A stretch of DNA of 64,000 nucleotides from Strigops habroptila (GCF_004027225.2 NC_044289.2:7243761-7307760); one strand, 5' to 3'; counted from the first letter of the stretch, positions 15,113-27,708 are shown. Notes: a model not told the origin generated them from the sequence alone. A program made the numbers and translations.

Positions 15113-15805
15113 GTAAGGCCACTCCTTTGATCTATTTTCCAAGACATTCAAATGCATGTGCATATTCTGGAAAGCCTGAGTGAGCAATAGGAGTATGTCT
15201 GTATTGATTTCAAAGGTGTATTCCCAACTTGGTTTTTGGAATGAAAAGATTATTTGTTAAGACATAAAGCTGATGGAAAAATGGAGAAAGCTCTACGAGG
15301 TATGGAAGTTATGAGTCTGAGAATCTGAAGTAGTTTAATTCCAGTTCTCTAAGTTACCAGCAACCATCAAAAGTCAGAGATAATAATAATGGTTCTGCTT
15401 TGGATATTTCCTGCTATAAGCAGAATGGAGGGAAGGACCATGGTGGTAGCGTTTGTTTGGCACGGTCTGCACTACAGGAATGAAAGTGCCAAAATCTTTC
15501 ATGACCAAAGGTAAATATCTAACTCAGGCAAGATCTGAGACTGAGTTTGTCTTCCCTGTTGACTGTGTTCACTGAAGTTGGGCAGTCAGATAATATTCTC
15601 ATCTTATTATGCCAACAAAGCTGTTTCTGCTCAGCAGGGACTGACACATAGAACACATACTGGAATCTGACTATATCAGTTTTTAACACTGCAAATATAG
15701 ATTGTGTAATGGAAGAGTAATAACCTTACTTTGAAGCAAAAAATTTTTAATTGCTGTAGTTGTGAGACAGCATATTCATTGGCCATTATCATTGCTCCCT
15801 TCATC

Positions 15806-15840
15806 TATATGTATACATATATATTTATATATACATACAG
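15806..15840. repeat. AT-rich simple repeat in intron
   Basis: An alternating TATATG/TATACA tract, partly self-complementary, in the intron between the first two recognised formin exons. Confidence 0.7.
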
Positions 15841-16377
15841 GCAAAAAATCTGTGATAGCTAAGATCTAAACTGAAACACAATAATATTTAGATCAGAAAG
15901 TAATCTGTCAACAATATCCTCTTTTCTTCACACAGAAGTGGCTGTTATAGAAATAGCCACCTTCACTTCATATCAATATTGGGGCATAGGTTGAATCTCT
16001 GCTGAGATGGTCATGCCATTAATTTGTGCTACCTCCACCTCTGAATGGGAAGTTTTTGCACTGGGTTGTGTAAGACAAGGAGGATTCAAAATGGAATAAT
16101 ATTTCAGAGTGATAAATTGACGCATATTCATCAACAGAGATAGGGAAACACAGTTACAACGAATATGTTTGTTTTGAAACTAAACCAAACATAATACAGT
16201 ATCTTGATGATGTAATGTCATTTTTTAAAAATTCTGTTCATGGGCAAGATAGATAGATACATATTCTAAGCTGGTCCTTTATCTAAATGTCCTTGCATGG
16301 GAATACTGGGGATGCTTTGTTTCCCTTGCAGTGAAGAGCAGTGATGGAGTCAAATAATGAAGAACTTTCTGTTCCAG

Positions 16378-16551
16378 ACCGATTTCAACACAAGGACCAT
16401 TTTTAACATTGAAAAAGGAATTATTAAGAAACAGTTCCCTTTCTCACAAGTCAAAGCCTGTGAAGATACTGAAAGGAGGCATTTCAGCATTGTGTTTCAT
16501 GGGCGACAAGATTATGAGCTGGAAGCAGTGTCTCTTGATGATAAAAGGAAG
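16378..16551 (+). pseudogene. Formin locus, PH-like segment exon
   Basis: This block has 58 codons, phase 0 at both ends. The acceptor follows TTCTGTTCCAG and the donor is AAG|GTAAGT. It reads TRTIFNIEKGIIKKQFPF, then HFSIVFHGRQDYELEA and SLDDKRK. Alternating beta-like strands followed by a helix-like end resemble the core of a PH-type fold. Reading frame and both splice sites are intact. An alternative is that the exon starts at 16,332 as a 5' exon using the ATG at 16,357, since the frame is closed by a TGA at 16,342. Confidence 0.6.
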
Positions 16552-17970
16552 GTAAGTTTTTACAGTGTCACGGACAGATTGCTATAAATAACAATATGGT
16601 AGTACCCAGCAGGTCCCGATTGTAAGCGGGAATTACACAATTGCTACGCATTGTGCAAGCAAAGAATTAGGTATGTCTTTATTCTATGTACATAGAACAG
16701 AGAGAATGTGAGTTCAGGATAAAGTTTGGCCTTAGTATTTTGCAACAGTTCACTAGGGTTGAAGATGTAAAGCCAGCTCAGGACATAATATGTAAGTGGA
16801 TGCACTTCTTCAACTACACCCTGAATGTAACTGGTCTGAGTTTGTATTAAAACAAGCAGATAAGATTGACAATGTGCACAGTTGAATCTTCACTGAAATT
16901 TTCCAAGCGCTTTTTATTCTATATATAAGATACTAATTAAAATGCATGGTTTTAAAGAGAATGAACTAGATATTTTTTGAATTAAATTATTCAGCATTGT
17001 AAGATTTTGTATGAGCTGTTTCATTTTGAGGTTTGAGCTCTTTTTGAGTTCTAGGTTCAATTAAATATTCCAAGCAGTTATTTGTAATTAAGCTTTACAC
17101 TGAAACTTGAGAAACTGGAGTCATGACATTAGCACTAGCTCTTCACCTGAATGCAAATATCCTGTGTGTTCAGGGGTGATTGAGTCTTGGAGCTTGTGTT
17201 ATCCCACTGCTGAAGTGCTGAAGCCAGCTGCACAATTTATGTTGAGGTACAAACTCTCAAAAAGCATGGAAAAGTTTGCACCCGAACTTCTGCTGTGACC
17301 CGTTTTTAAGGTGCTTTTTGCAGAGGGATTCATTCCTCGTGAAACTTAATGCTTCACATGCAGAAACTTTTATTCTAGATAAACTGTACATCATGGTTGA
17401 TTAGCTTAATTTTTAAAGTAGACTACACTTAGCAGAAAAGCTCAAAAAAGAACATGTATTCAGTAGTAAAAACACTCAAATATGGCCCTGTATAACAAAT
17501 AGAATGCTTCAAATTCACACCCACCTTAATGCATTCTATTTTCAACTAGGCAAGCCTTCATTTTCCTGCTGTTTGAGAATTCAAGCTAAATCAATCAAGT
17601 ACTATTTGAACTTGAAGTGAGCTGAACAAAACCGTTGTCCTAGATTGCTTTGTATATGAATTAAAAAAGTAAAGCTATGTTTACAGTAACCCCTCCAGAA
17701 TAAAATTATATTCTCCTTATTCTGACAGATTTAGCACTGTGGGCATAAAAAGAAATTGCAGTTAAGTAGTTTATCATCATAGAAAGACCCTATTTATTTT
17801 ACATTAATTTATTTTACCTATTTGGCTGCTGCTCATATTGTTGTCTGTGATTTTTATACTTGAAAAATCGACCTATTAATGTCTTATTCAAAGGAATTAA
17901 CATGGAAAATATACTCTTTCTGCTGCCACTTATTATGTAGACAACATACCTTTTGAGCAGAGTTATACAG

Positions 17971-18089
17971 AGCAATTTGTGCAAGAGACCAGAACAGTCA
18001 TGCTTTGGAAGACCTGCAGAATATGAAGTGATACATGAAGGACTGCTGGATTTGCAGCAAAACACTTTTACATGCACTGCATGTGTGAA
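17971..18089 (+). pseudogene. Formin locus, exon opening the PH domain
   Basis: This block has 119 bases, entering in phase 0 and leaving two bases of a codon. The acceptor ends ATACAG and the donor is GAA|GTATGA. It encodes EYEVIHEGLLDLQQ, which looks like the first strand of a PH domain, and ends ACV plus two bases that with the next exon give K-YLVQLYEGELALY. That join recreates the usual KxLVQL-type second strand, which supports the boundary. The position where PH domains often carry Trp before this strand is Cys here. Confidence 0.6.
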
Positions 18090-20103
18090 GTATGAACTGC
18101 ACTTTTGTAGACTTTTGGGCTGTAGATTTTGTTAAAATTTCTGATAAATAAGATTTTAATTTGCTGATAATAAGTTAATTATTGAATGTCTTTTTAAAGT
18201 TAAAATGTAGATGTCAAAACTGCATGAGATCAAACCACTGAAATTAACTGTTAGTGCAATAGTGGTACCAAACAAAATGAAGCTCTGGTGTGTGCTAGAG
18301 ACTGCTATGTGCTTAACTAACACAAATACATAACATTGATAGTGCTCAGAGTAATTTTAGTGGTGAGTCTTTATGTTTACCTCTTGACTTTTTACTCCAT
18401 TTTCAATCATAAGGAAAAGGAGAAAAAGACTGTCAAAGCAGAGACATACAGGAGTCCTGCTAGAGAACATTGACTTGGACTAGCCAAAATGGCTGCCCAA
18501 AAATTCATAATTCATTCTTGTAATGTTCTGAACTTCCCTCCTGTGGTGCTGACCAACCATGGTGGCCTAATGGGGTGGTGGTTTTAGAGACCAGATGGTC
18601 CAGGAAATGAACCATCATCCTACAGACAACCCACCCTTCCCCTGAGCCAGCTCCTAAAATACCTGGAAATCTTTATACAATCAGAAAGAAAGAGACAGAG
18701 AAAAAAAATCTGTCTAGGAAAAGCTAATGAAAAAAAGGTAACACTAATTATCTGCACAGGGCAATTACCTCAAAGACTTCAGAGGAAATGATTTAAATTG
18801 TTTTTAAAAGGCTACCACTGTATGTCTTGTAAACACCATCCCTGAATGTGCCCAAGATTTGTTACCTTGCAACATTTAACAAGTTTCTTAACAAACAAAA
18901 ATTGATTTTTATTTATCTGGTGAAGCAAAGCCTTTGTTGCTCACTGCTTGATATTAATCCTCTTTTTTTTTTTTTTGGCAAAGTAAATGATGGTGGAAAC
19001 ATCTGGAGATCCGATTAAACTATAAGTTCTTGCTTTAAAGAAAGGAAGGATCAATATAACTGCCAGCTCCATTAAACAATTCTTATCACTTGGACTGTTT
19101 ATGTGGGAATAGCTGCAATTTGTATTTTATGTTTAATTCTTCTGGAGCAGCTAACCTTATTTAAATTCCTCATAGAACACCTTAATCAACTAGCCACACC
19201 TTGAAGAGACAGTGGAAGAAAAGAAAGGTCTGATAGAACTGTCAGAATGATAAAGAAATGCAGTAACCCTCAAGAAAAATGAAAATGTAAATGCTTAAAT
19301 AAGAATAAAAAGTACCTACAGTAAAGCCCTGCTTGTTATAAGCAGCAGAGCAGAATCCTAGAGGAGAGACTGAAGCAGAAGATTGTGCTGTAAATAGAAT
19401 CTGTGTATGGTCAGGCAATTTCTGCAAAGATTAATTTATCATTTAAATAGATAATACCCAAAATTTGGCACAGTCAGTTCTGATGGAAGCCCTTGAGAGC
19501 AGAATACCTTGACCCTTTCCTGCCAAGTGACTCCTGGGAATGAGGAGGGACCAGGATCAGACCTTATGGAGTAAAAGCATACACGGAGGCATTTCTAAGA
19601 GGGAGAGTTACTGGACTATAAGATTGAGCACTAAGTTATATCATGGTGACTTGTTTATAGCTTGGTGTCAGTGGAACCTGCAAGACCCACAAATTCTGAA
19701 GCCTTGCCATATTGTGCACTGCTCAGTCACACAGAGAATTCCTTTAAAAGTTCACAGTCCAAAAGACCCGCTATGCTCAAAACTGGAAAGGAATACATGG
19801 AGTGGGACTGGCAGAGAGTGGCTAACAAATTAACAGAACTTGAGCAATTTTACTTGATAGTTAGATCTTAGTTTTAGCTCTCTCATTAGACATGGCAGGC
19901 TGGAAGTTCATATGTTGTATTACAGTTTGCTTATGTGTCAGATGAGAATAAAAAGCCTTTATCCTAAAGGTTTTATGCTTTGAGAACATTTTGCCTGTTC
20001 CATGGAAGATGCTATAAAAATGTGGAATCTTACTGACATTAGAAAATGCTTTAACAAAGTAGTCAGTGAAGAATGAACTATACCTCCATTCCTTGTCCTA
20101 CAG

Positions 20104-20280
20104 GTACTTGGTACAACTATATGAAGGAGAATTGGCTTTATATTGCATAGGTCTGGGAAGAAAGAACAACACTGCAGACCCTGTAAAAACTACAATTAAT
20201 TTGACAGGTGGTAATGTGAGTGTCAGCAAGGAAAACGGATGCAGTACCTTTTCAATTCAGACCAAAGGACACAATTATTA
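20104..20280 (+). pseudogene. Formin locus, PH domain core exon; splice join forms a stop
   Basis: The acceptor follows TCCTACAG and the donor is TATTA|GTAAGT. It encodes YLVQLYEGELALYCIGLG, a charged loop (RKNNTADP), TTINLTGGNVSVS and STFSIQTKGHNY, which are typical PH beta strands. The exon ends with the two bases TA of a split codon. The next exon begins with G, so canonical splicing makes TAG at exactly the join. In an intact gene this codon would be expected to be TAC or TAT (Tyr). Confidence 0.75.
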
Positions 20281-20896
20281 GTAAGTATAGTTGGTAATTT
20301 CTAATTTGTTCAAGCAGAAGTACTGAAAACGAGGTCAAGCAATGGAGAATCTCCATGCCTCAGAACAAAATACAACAATGGAGAAACAAGGCCATCAGAA
20401 TTATATAGATTACCCCTCCCACTGTTCTGCAGTGATTTGGTGAGTGTTTTAAAGAAGAATTAAAAGTACCACATTGTGGAATTGAGAAGAGACATTGAAA
20501 TACTGCCAACAAAAGCTTGTCTAGTTGTCATGTCAGGAGGCAGTGAAGAAATATGTCATTTAGCTTGACAGGACAGCTGTGTGAACAGGTTCTGACGAGC
20601 TTGTGCAACAAGCACTGTAAGACAGAGCACATTGTTCACCTTCTCCCAAGGTGGAGAAGAGGAATTATGAGGTAACTACACCACAAAGTCAATATATGGC
20701 AAAACTTCAGCTCTCTAACCTTAGACATGTAAGCAATTAACTCTCTCTGAAAAGGTCAGAGTCAGCAGCACTGGGTCCTTTTAACAAGTAAAGCTGCTGA
20801 ACATCATTCTGATTAAATAAGAAATATCTGTGGCTGTATTAGTCAGCATGTTATTTACACTTCCTTGTGTTTATATATGACGTTCCTAAATTTCAG

Positions 20897-21104
20897 GTTT
20901 CATACACCCTTTACTGTCCAAAATAACAGGATGGAGGATGTTAGCAAGCTCCAGAACGAGTGGGTGTCTCTCATAAAAAGGTACTGCCAGCTGTGCAAGG
21001 GTGCCTCACTGCCTCAGGAGGGGTCTCAAAGATGCACCCTCTCTGAAGCTGATTACGAGGAATCTCTGACTTCAAATGCTTTTCAAATTCTGTGGTCTAT
21101 GCAG
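20897..21104 (+). pseudogene. Formin locus, exon with PH domain C-terminal helix
   Basis: The acceptor is AATTTCAG and the donor ATGCAG|GTGAAA. After the split codon it reads FHTPFTVQNNRMEDVSKLQ and then NEWVSLIKRYCQLC. The Trp in the last helix is the hallmark residue of PH domains. The tail, rich in Ser, Glu and Asp, is probably the linker toward FH1/FH2. It is open throughout. No proline-rich FH1 block was seen between here and 23,140. Confidence 0.75.
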
Positions 21105-21401
21105 GTGAAACAGCTTGGTAGCTAGAACTTTGAGAACTGTGCTCAGTGTCTCTCCTGTATTGAACACACAAGAACATTTGTGTAGGTGTAGATGGGTTGG
21201 CATAAGAAGCCTTTGAGGCAGCTACAAGCCATGTTGCAGAAACACTCTTGGTCTTTCTCTGGCTTAGACTGTGAATGGCTGTCTTGAACGATCACGAGCA
21301 GGATTTTTCCCTCTCATATCCCAGGTATGATTCTGCTGAAGGCCTGACCTAGAGCAGTCTTTCACAGCTAATGAAGCAGTTCAGCACATAGCTCTGGTCT
21401 T

Positions 21402-21440
21402 ACTAATGAAAGGATATATTACTAATAAAAGGATATATAA
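21402..21440. repeat. short imperfect tandem duplication
   Basis: Two copies of a unit of about 19 bases reading ACTAATGAAAGGATATAT and ACTAATAAAAGGATATAT, side by side in the intron between PH and FH2 exons. Confidence 0.6.
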
Positions 21441-23139
21441 GGTCTTTCAATTACTTTGATGAGAAGTGGTAAATATTAAAGGAGCAAGAGTAATTGTTCT
21501 TCAAAGACTACTGCGATTTCTGTTACAGAGATGCCTTTCCAAAAAAGTTCTATATCCTAGTGATGTTTGAAGAAATGTTACATGTGTAAAGAATTTGGGG
21601 CAGTTAATTTTGAAGTTTTAATGATTTCATCTTTATGAATATTGATAAGAATATATTTTGGAGATTGTGTAAAGTTTTAATTGGGAACTGTAAATGGAGA
21701 TACTTGTTGGAATTATTGCATCCATTGACTAACAATTTGAAGGGTTAAAAGGGAGTGATACGAAAGTGCTGTTGCAGATAAAAAGAATCCTGTAATAGCA
21801 CTTTATCTACTAAATTATTGCAGTTTCTTTGAGGAAATTTCTTTCTTTGGGTTTGCAAATAGCACTATTCTTCCTTTTGATCCTATTCCTCTTACAACTT
21901 TTTTCATTGAGACATTCTACATCTGTTTCTTAATCTTATCCTTGAAGTCCTGTCAGTGAGATTTTTGGCATATACTTATTATAATCGACATTACTTAGAT
22001 CAAAAGTTAATTTGATCATGAGAATTCTGATTAATCTTCCTGCAAGTGCTGCAAACCACAGTTCTTAAATTAACGACTAAAAAGATGAAGCTCCCAAATG
22101 CCAGTAGGTTAAAATTTCTTGACAATCTGAGTGGCTTTCTGAACACAAGAGAAAAATGAGAGTTCTGAGAGAAGATCTACACACTAAATTCAAGCCCAAT
22201 GTATGAGAAAATGCAAATAAAAGTTATCTGGTGGGTTCTTCTAGACAAAATAAGTTCTGCCATACAGAGAATAGGTATCAGAAAGAGAGATACAAGAAAA
22301 ACATCCTTAGATTTCCAATGAAAAGGTTTGGGGAGACACTATAATGTATATCTTACTCCAAGAACATGGGATCCAGTTGGTGAAAGTCTGATTTATGAGT
22401 CAAAATACCAGCTTCTGTGGCTTGATTGGGGTCTGTTTCTATGTGTGAGACCCAGTTTCCCTCATATATAACCCTTATTTTGCTTAGAAAAATACTTTGG
22501 CAAAGTGTGGTGACTAGAATTTATTCAGCAGCTGGTTTCAACCACCGAAAACATTCAAGAAATTATTAAATTCTTTATAGACAGGTTGTGAAAATTTTAA
22601 AATCAACATTTTACTATGAGTTATTCATTCTGTTATGGTCTGTAGACATTAATACTCCTGAAGAGATACATGGTTAAAACGCATAGGGAAGCAAAAGCTA
22701 CAAGGCATAAAAGGCATAAGATGGAAAAAGGGAAGATTCTGCCAGGCTTAGCACTAACTCTAGATCTTATAATAAAATTAAAAGTGTGGAAAGTGTGTCA
22801 GAGGAAGAATAAATGGTTTATATTTCATTGGTCAACAGTCTTCTGAGAGCCAGTAATAGCTGAATTGAGCCACAGCAAGTTCCTATAACCTGAAAAGCTA
22901 TTGTTTTTTAGAATTGGAGGAAAAAAAAAAAGGTGCATCATAAACACCCTTCCTGAGTTCTCCTTCCCAATCCCCTTTTGCTGCTCAAGGAGTTCTGTCG
23001 TAGCAAAGACTACAGGAAAAGTTTCATGCCAACACTGAGAAGCATTTAAACCTTTTTTACATTCTCTGCTATTGCCTTTTGTTCGCTTCCTTGTGCTTCC
23101 TGTCTTACCTTTATCCTTTGGTGATGATGATGGAGACAG

Positions 23140-23318
23140 GCAGCAACTAAAGAATAACCAGTGTGACAAAGTGGTCTTTTGGGGAGCAACAGCCTTACAA
23201 ATGATTCTTCACCTGTTTGAGGAACAATATTATTTCCATTTTCCTACCATAATGTGTATTATGAGCCAGCCTCATGTCAGCGCAGAAGTCTTAAACATTA
23301 CAAAAACACTTTATTGAA
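23140..23318 (+). pseudogene. Formin locus, degenerate N-terminal FH2 exon
   Basis: The frame encodes KVVFWGATALQMILHLFEEQ, resembling the FH2 pattern of an FW followed by a leucine helix and LF, and ends SAEVLNITKTLY, matching the conserved VLDxKKTLN type element that directly precedes the FLKSF helix of the next exon. The alignment to FH2 needs one more residue before the next exon; that codon is TGA (23,315-23,317), and the base pair where the donor GT should follow (23,319-23,320) is TT. The left boundary is uncertain: AG at 23,138-23,139 or 23,160-23,161. Confidence 0.5.
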
Positions 23319-23823
23319 TTTTAGAATGTCAGGCAATGTGTAATGAGTGAGCACTTCTCTTTCCCAGGCAGCCCTACTCATTCTAGGAGTAATTTTTCTT
23401 GCATAGACACTACCTACCTTCTTTTGAATCCTAGAAATTAAACAAACTAAGTAAACAAAATTAAAATAATTTGAAAAATTAATTTCTTTAACCTTCAAAA
23501 TAATATAATATGCCAATACATTGTGTTGTTGTTTGGAAAAGAAATATTTTGACTGTTGAGCTGAGTACAAGACAAATATATAGGAGTAAGTACTTGAGTA
23601 TCTTCTGATAATAGTGTCTTGATAGTTCTGTCTTAAGCATTGGTGGACAAAAATATATTTTTGCTTGACTACTACTATGTATATTTAAAGAAAATGCAAA
23701 GACTGAGTTCTTGCCTTAGCTTTTCTTTTCCTTAAATCTGGAAAGTAAATAGGAAATGTTTGGGTGATTTTTCCTTTCCTTAAGCATTTTCTTTCAAGTA
23801 ATCTAAAAATCTTTTTCCTCCAG

Positions 23824-23931
23824 ACGTTTTTCTTAAAAGTTTCCATATAAAACCAAGTGAGCTGAAAGAAAAACTATACATTATACATGAAGAGGTGGAC
23901 TTACAGATGAGCAGATTACAGCACTAGGAAG
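23824..23931 (+). pseudogene. Formin locus, FH2 exon with a one-base frameshift
   Basis: The acceptor is CTCCAG and the donor GAAG|GTAATC. The first part reads VFLKSFHIKPSELKEKLYII then HEE in one frame. The second part reads GLTDEQITALG plus two bases in another frame, and these join in phase to R-YMPTPKD of the next exon. Both pieces are standard FH2 sequence, so one base is missing between about 23,894 and 23,897. Read straight through, the first frame hits TAG at 23,925. The exon is 108 bases long where phase linkage requires 109. Confidence 0.85.
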
Positions 23932-26329
23932 GTAATCTTTGGGGTTCAATTGTTTGTTTATAATACAGACTAACATTTGGAGAAGGCATAATCTTCTGCA
24001 AATAATGTGAAGTTCAGGAAAGATGCTACTGAGATATTGGGTATGTCCTGACTGTGAATAGAGTATTAGGGTTGCACACAGAAATCTTAGTCTTTGCAAC
24101 TGAGATTTTAGAGTATGCCTCCAAAATATCACTTTTCCCCATGTTGTGTAGGAAAGGAGATTGCAAGAAATGACAGCAAATCTGACATGATTTTGTGAAC
24201 TACTTGCAAGGAGAAGAGTTAGTAAAAAAATAAGTTGAGGTAGTGAGCAGGTGTAACTTGATGAGGAAACTACAATATCTCTTACTACAGTCTTACCATC
24301 TATTATGGGATCAGAAGTGTAAGACTTAAAATTGGTCTGGAGAGGAGGAAGGCAGAGAAGTGTTAAAGGAGCATCCGTAAATGGGATGAAGAGATATTAA
24401 GAATATTGGTATTTCTGAGTGGCAGAGATTTGTGGGTTTAAAGCAGCATGCAAATTTCCGTATCATTAAAAAACTGAATTATTACATTGAGACAAATAGA
24501 TTTCTGGAGTGTAAGCAAACTACTGGTATGTGAAATTTATAAGAAGTGGATTGTACCTCTTTGACTAGTTTAAGATGTGGAAAAAAAGGAAAGAAGTAGG
24601 ATCCTAGAGTAGTATCTGTAATACGTCCCAGTCCCCATGTAATACTTAGGCCATTTATTAAACACATTCATATGAAAACTTGATGTGAAACTGTTTCTTG
24701 CTTCAAAATGAGGAAAAAAAACTTTTGCCAAAGTGAGCTTGGAAAAAGATGACACTGGCAAAGAAAGTGAGGAAGTAAATAACTGACATTTCTACTATGA
24801 ATGAGTTTAATTTTGGCCTTAAAATCCTTATCCTAATCAATGTATCAATAGTCATTTTAAAGTCTGCAGAATCATGTCTGTACTTTAGAAAGTGATCTGA
24901 ACAGGAATCAATGTGCTATGGTGTGGTTTGTACACAGCTTGACTGAATTACAAAGGGACATGGACAAGACACTGAATATTTCAATGTATATATGTTTTGA
25001 AGGAAAACACTGACCGCAATCTGCTGTTCAAGCCCTAATACAGCACTGCAGATTCAGTCCAGGACCAACATGGTGCTGAAATTGGTAACACCACTGAGAT
25101 CACTCATTTACAGCATCTGGGCTCTTTGCCATCAGACAATTGTAATAACCATAATGGCAATGAAACTTGAAAAGTTATATTTTTTCCTTGAAGATTTCAG
25201 AGTCTTCTCTTGATAGCAATAATGCTGAGGAAATGTTTCTAGCAATGGAATGTGTAAGAGATATTGGATGCTGTATTACTCTATGCTATATAGGATCAAG
25301 GATTCTTATTTATTGCCAAAATCTAGGAATGTATGTACAAATCTTGCAGTGAAAGGAAGCTAATTTTTCCACCCAATAGTTTTAGAAGCGTTACTGAAAT
25401 AGATGAGATGCATTTCAGAGTTAAGGGTTGGATTTCCAAGGCAGTTCAGTGTCTTTTGTCTCCCATTCAGTCATCTCATCAAAGGAGCAGATGCTTATCG
25501 TGAAACATCAGCACTTAGAAGTTTCTCCTGCACAATTCACTGTAGTGGATGTGGCATGACACAAGCAGCTGGACATTTAGTGTTTTTGAAGATATTTCCA
25601 CTTGATTTAGTGGAAATATCATGGTGGAAAATTTTACCATTAAAAACTGTATCCTCCAGTTATTGAGAACCTGTGGTTATGACAGGAGTTTAAGCAGGAT
25701 AGTCGGTGGCTGGAAAATTCCTCTCTGTGCAAATTATACCTGTCACATTGTCTAAGCCTGAGCAGGAAGTCTAAATTCTACTATTGCTGAATGAAAAATA
25801 TTTAAAGCCAAACCCAAGATTGCATTTTAAAGCCTCTGACCAATGTGCAAAATGTCCTGCTCATGTATCCAGTGAATGTTAGTGGAGGTGGTGGAAAATC
25901 AGTAGAAACTTCAGGACTTATTTTGATACAGAAACATTTCCATAGTTCTCTGAATAATTCTTTATCCTGATGTCTTAAAATCAACAGAAAGGACTCTTTT
26001 TTTCCTATAAACTTAATTTTTCAGAACAGTGGGAGATTTTTTCATTGCACAAATTCCGAGTTGCATTCATGTAAAGATATATTTATGGAATGCCTTCACA
26101 TATTCCTGTGATTCCTTTTCCATGGTTTCCATTGTTTAATGCTTTAAGCTTTAAAGCTAGATAATCTACTAGTTTCATTTTGTGTACACAATACATTAAA
26201 AGAGGTTGATGTGATATCAGACTTCTGATTAAATGAAGATGTTTGCTGTCAGCTTTAAAAAAATTGTTCTTTGAATTTGCTTAAAAAGTCAAACTATTTT
26301 TAATGATAAACAAAAACCTCTTTCATTTG

Positions 26330-26640
26330 CCAACAGTTAACTGTTATTTTTAAATGAAAATTCACTTTTGTTTCCTGATGTTGAAGGGTGATGAATGGAA
26401 TATTTTATAATCTGCTTTAATATAATAATTCAAAACCGAGCAATAATTCAATTGAAATGTCATGTTAAATTATTGACAACAGTAAAAAACCCACCTTATT
26501 GTTTGTCCTGTATTTAACATGCTAAAATCCTTGTGTGATTTTTTCCATCTTTGAATAAATTTCTTAACTTTTAACAAAAATGCAAATATATCTCCATGAA
26601 TATTTAATCACACTTGCTACACATTTAGTGGGTTGCTTGC
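26330..26640. promoter_or_regulatory. candidate conserved noncoding element in intron
   Basis: A stretch of very AT-rich but non-repetitive sequence with dense homeodomain-type cores (CAATAATTCAATTG, TTAAATTATTGACA) and TTGTTTGTCCTG, inside the intron between two FH2 exons. Its texture is like that of vertebrate developmental enhancers. This is pattern recognition only; no conservation data are available here. Confidence 0.2.
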
Positions 26641-27380
26641 AGAAAAGATAGTAGACCTGAACACTTATTTAAGATTCTTAACACTCCTTATATGTTAGTT
26701 ATAACATTGATTTCATTTTTCTTAAGATATGCTATGAATTCCCATAGTGTATCAGTCAGGCAGGAAGATCTCCAAACAAGGAGAACTGTGGTGGTGTGTT
26801 TATTTTTCCAAGTGGAGGCATGTTTACAGATGCTAGTTTTTAAGCATCTGTTGCTCTGGAGTACTGTGGGAGAATATTCTGTTACCTTATGCAGAAGGAA
26901 GAAAGTTGTGTTACATGCTATCATAACAAAAACAAGAAATGGATCTTGGATGTGATGCAGCTCTTAGAGAGACAGAAATGCCATTGCCCAATCTTGTTTC
27001 ATGGGTAATTGAAAAAGTTTTAGAGGTAGGAGTCAGTCAGACATTGGGGCCTGTTGGTTAATCACACCACAGCATGAGTCTGCTCTGGTTTTCTACTAAT
27101 TTTTCAGAGACGTTATTGCTGGAGACAAGCTGAGCCAGCATGGCCACAACCACTCAAAAAGTGTGTGTTGTTCCTAGGTGCTTTGGAAATGTTGTCAGGT
27201 ACGTTTCTCAGAGCAATGAAAACAAGGCTGTATATATCAAGCTCAAAATTGATGAACCTCTCTGGAAATTATGGCCTTAACTCCTCTGTTGCATGATTTA
27301 CCTTTTCCAAGCCCATGCTTGGATCTACAGTAAATTGACTGTAGATCAGCAGGTGAACAGTACTGACTTATTTACAAGCC

Positions 27381-27398
27381 TTATATATATATATATAA
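27381..27398. repeat. (TA)n microsatellite
   Basis: A pure TA alternation of about 18 bases in an intron of the formin locus, upstream of the exon at 27,618. Confidence 0.8.
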
Positions 27399-27617
27399 GC
27401 ATTTCCAGATATGCAGATGTATCTGCAGATCATTTTTGCTTTATATTATGTAGCTGGTTCAAATGTCTATAAAGTTCCAATGGTTAAAGAATAAATATAC
27501 AATATGTAAACCACATCAAACAGTAAGGAATTCTGATGGAGTGGAATGGTAGTTTTATGCTACAGCAATATAGAATGAAGAGGAAGCAGACATCTGATTT
27601 TCATTTGCTCTTTACAG

Positions 27618-27708
27618 ATATATGCCAACACCAAAAGATGCAGAAAGGTACCAGTCATTCAAGAGGTCTTCTTCAGAGCTGCATGTGGTGGATCAGTTTA
27701 TGTTAGAG
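27618..27708 (+). pseudogene. Formin locus, FH2 exon (YMPTPKDAERYQSF)
   Basis: The acceptor is TTTACAG and the donor TTAGAG|GTAAGA. After completing a split Arg codon it encodes YMPTPKDAERYQSFKRSS then ELHVVDQFMLE, a very typical FH2 segment (the helix region equivalent to ELxxAEQFLLEL in other formins). Frame and splice sites are intact; it leaves in phase 0. Confidence 0.88.

Noticed and set aside
19540-19833. 97-codon frame between PH exons
   Set aside because: The phases of the exons at 17,971 and 20,104 already join cleanly, so no extra exon is needed, and the translation matches nothing.
22078-22160. block reading TKKMKLPNASRLKF as an FH2 lasso start
   Set aside because: Only the KKMK letters resemble FH2 starts; there is no Trp and no fitting splice sites.
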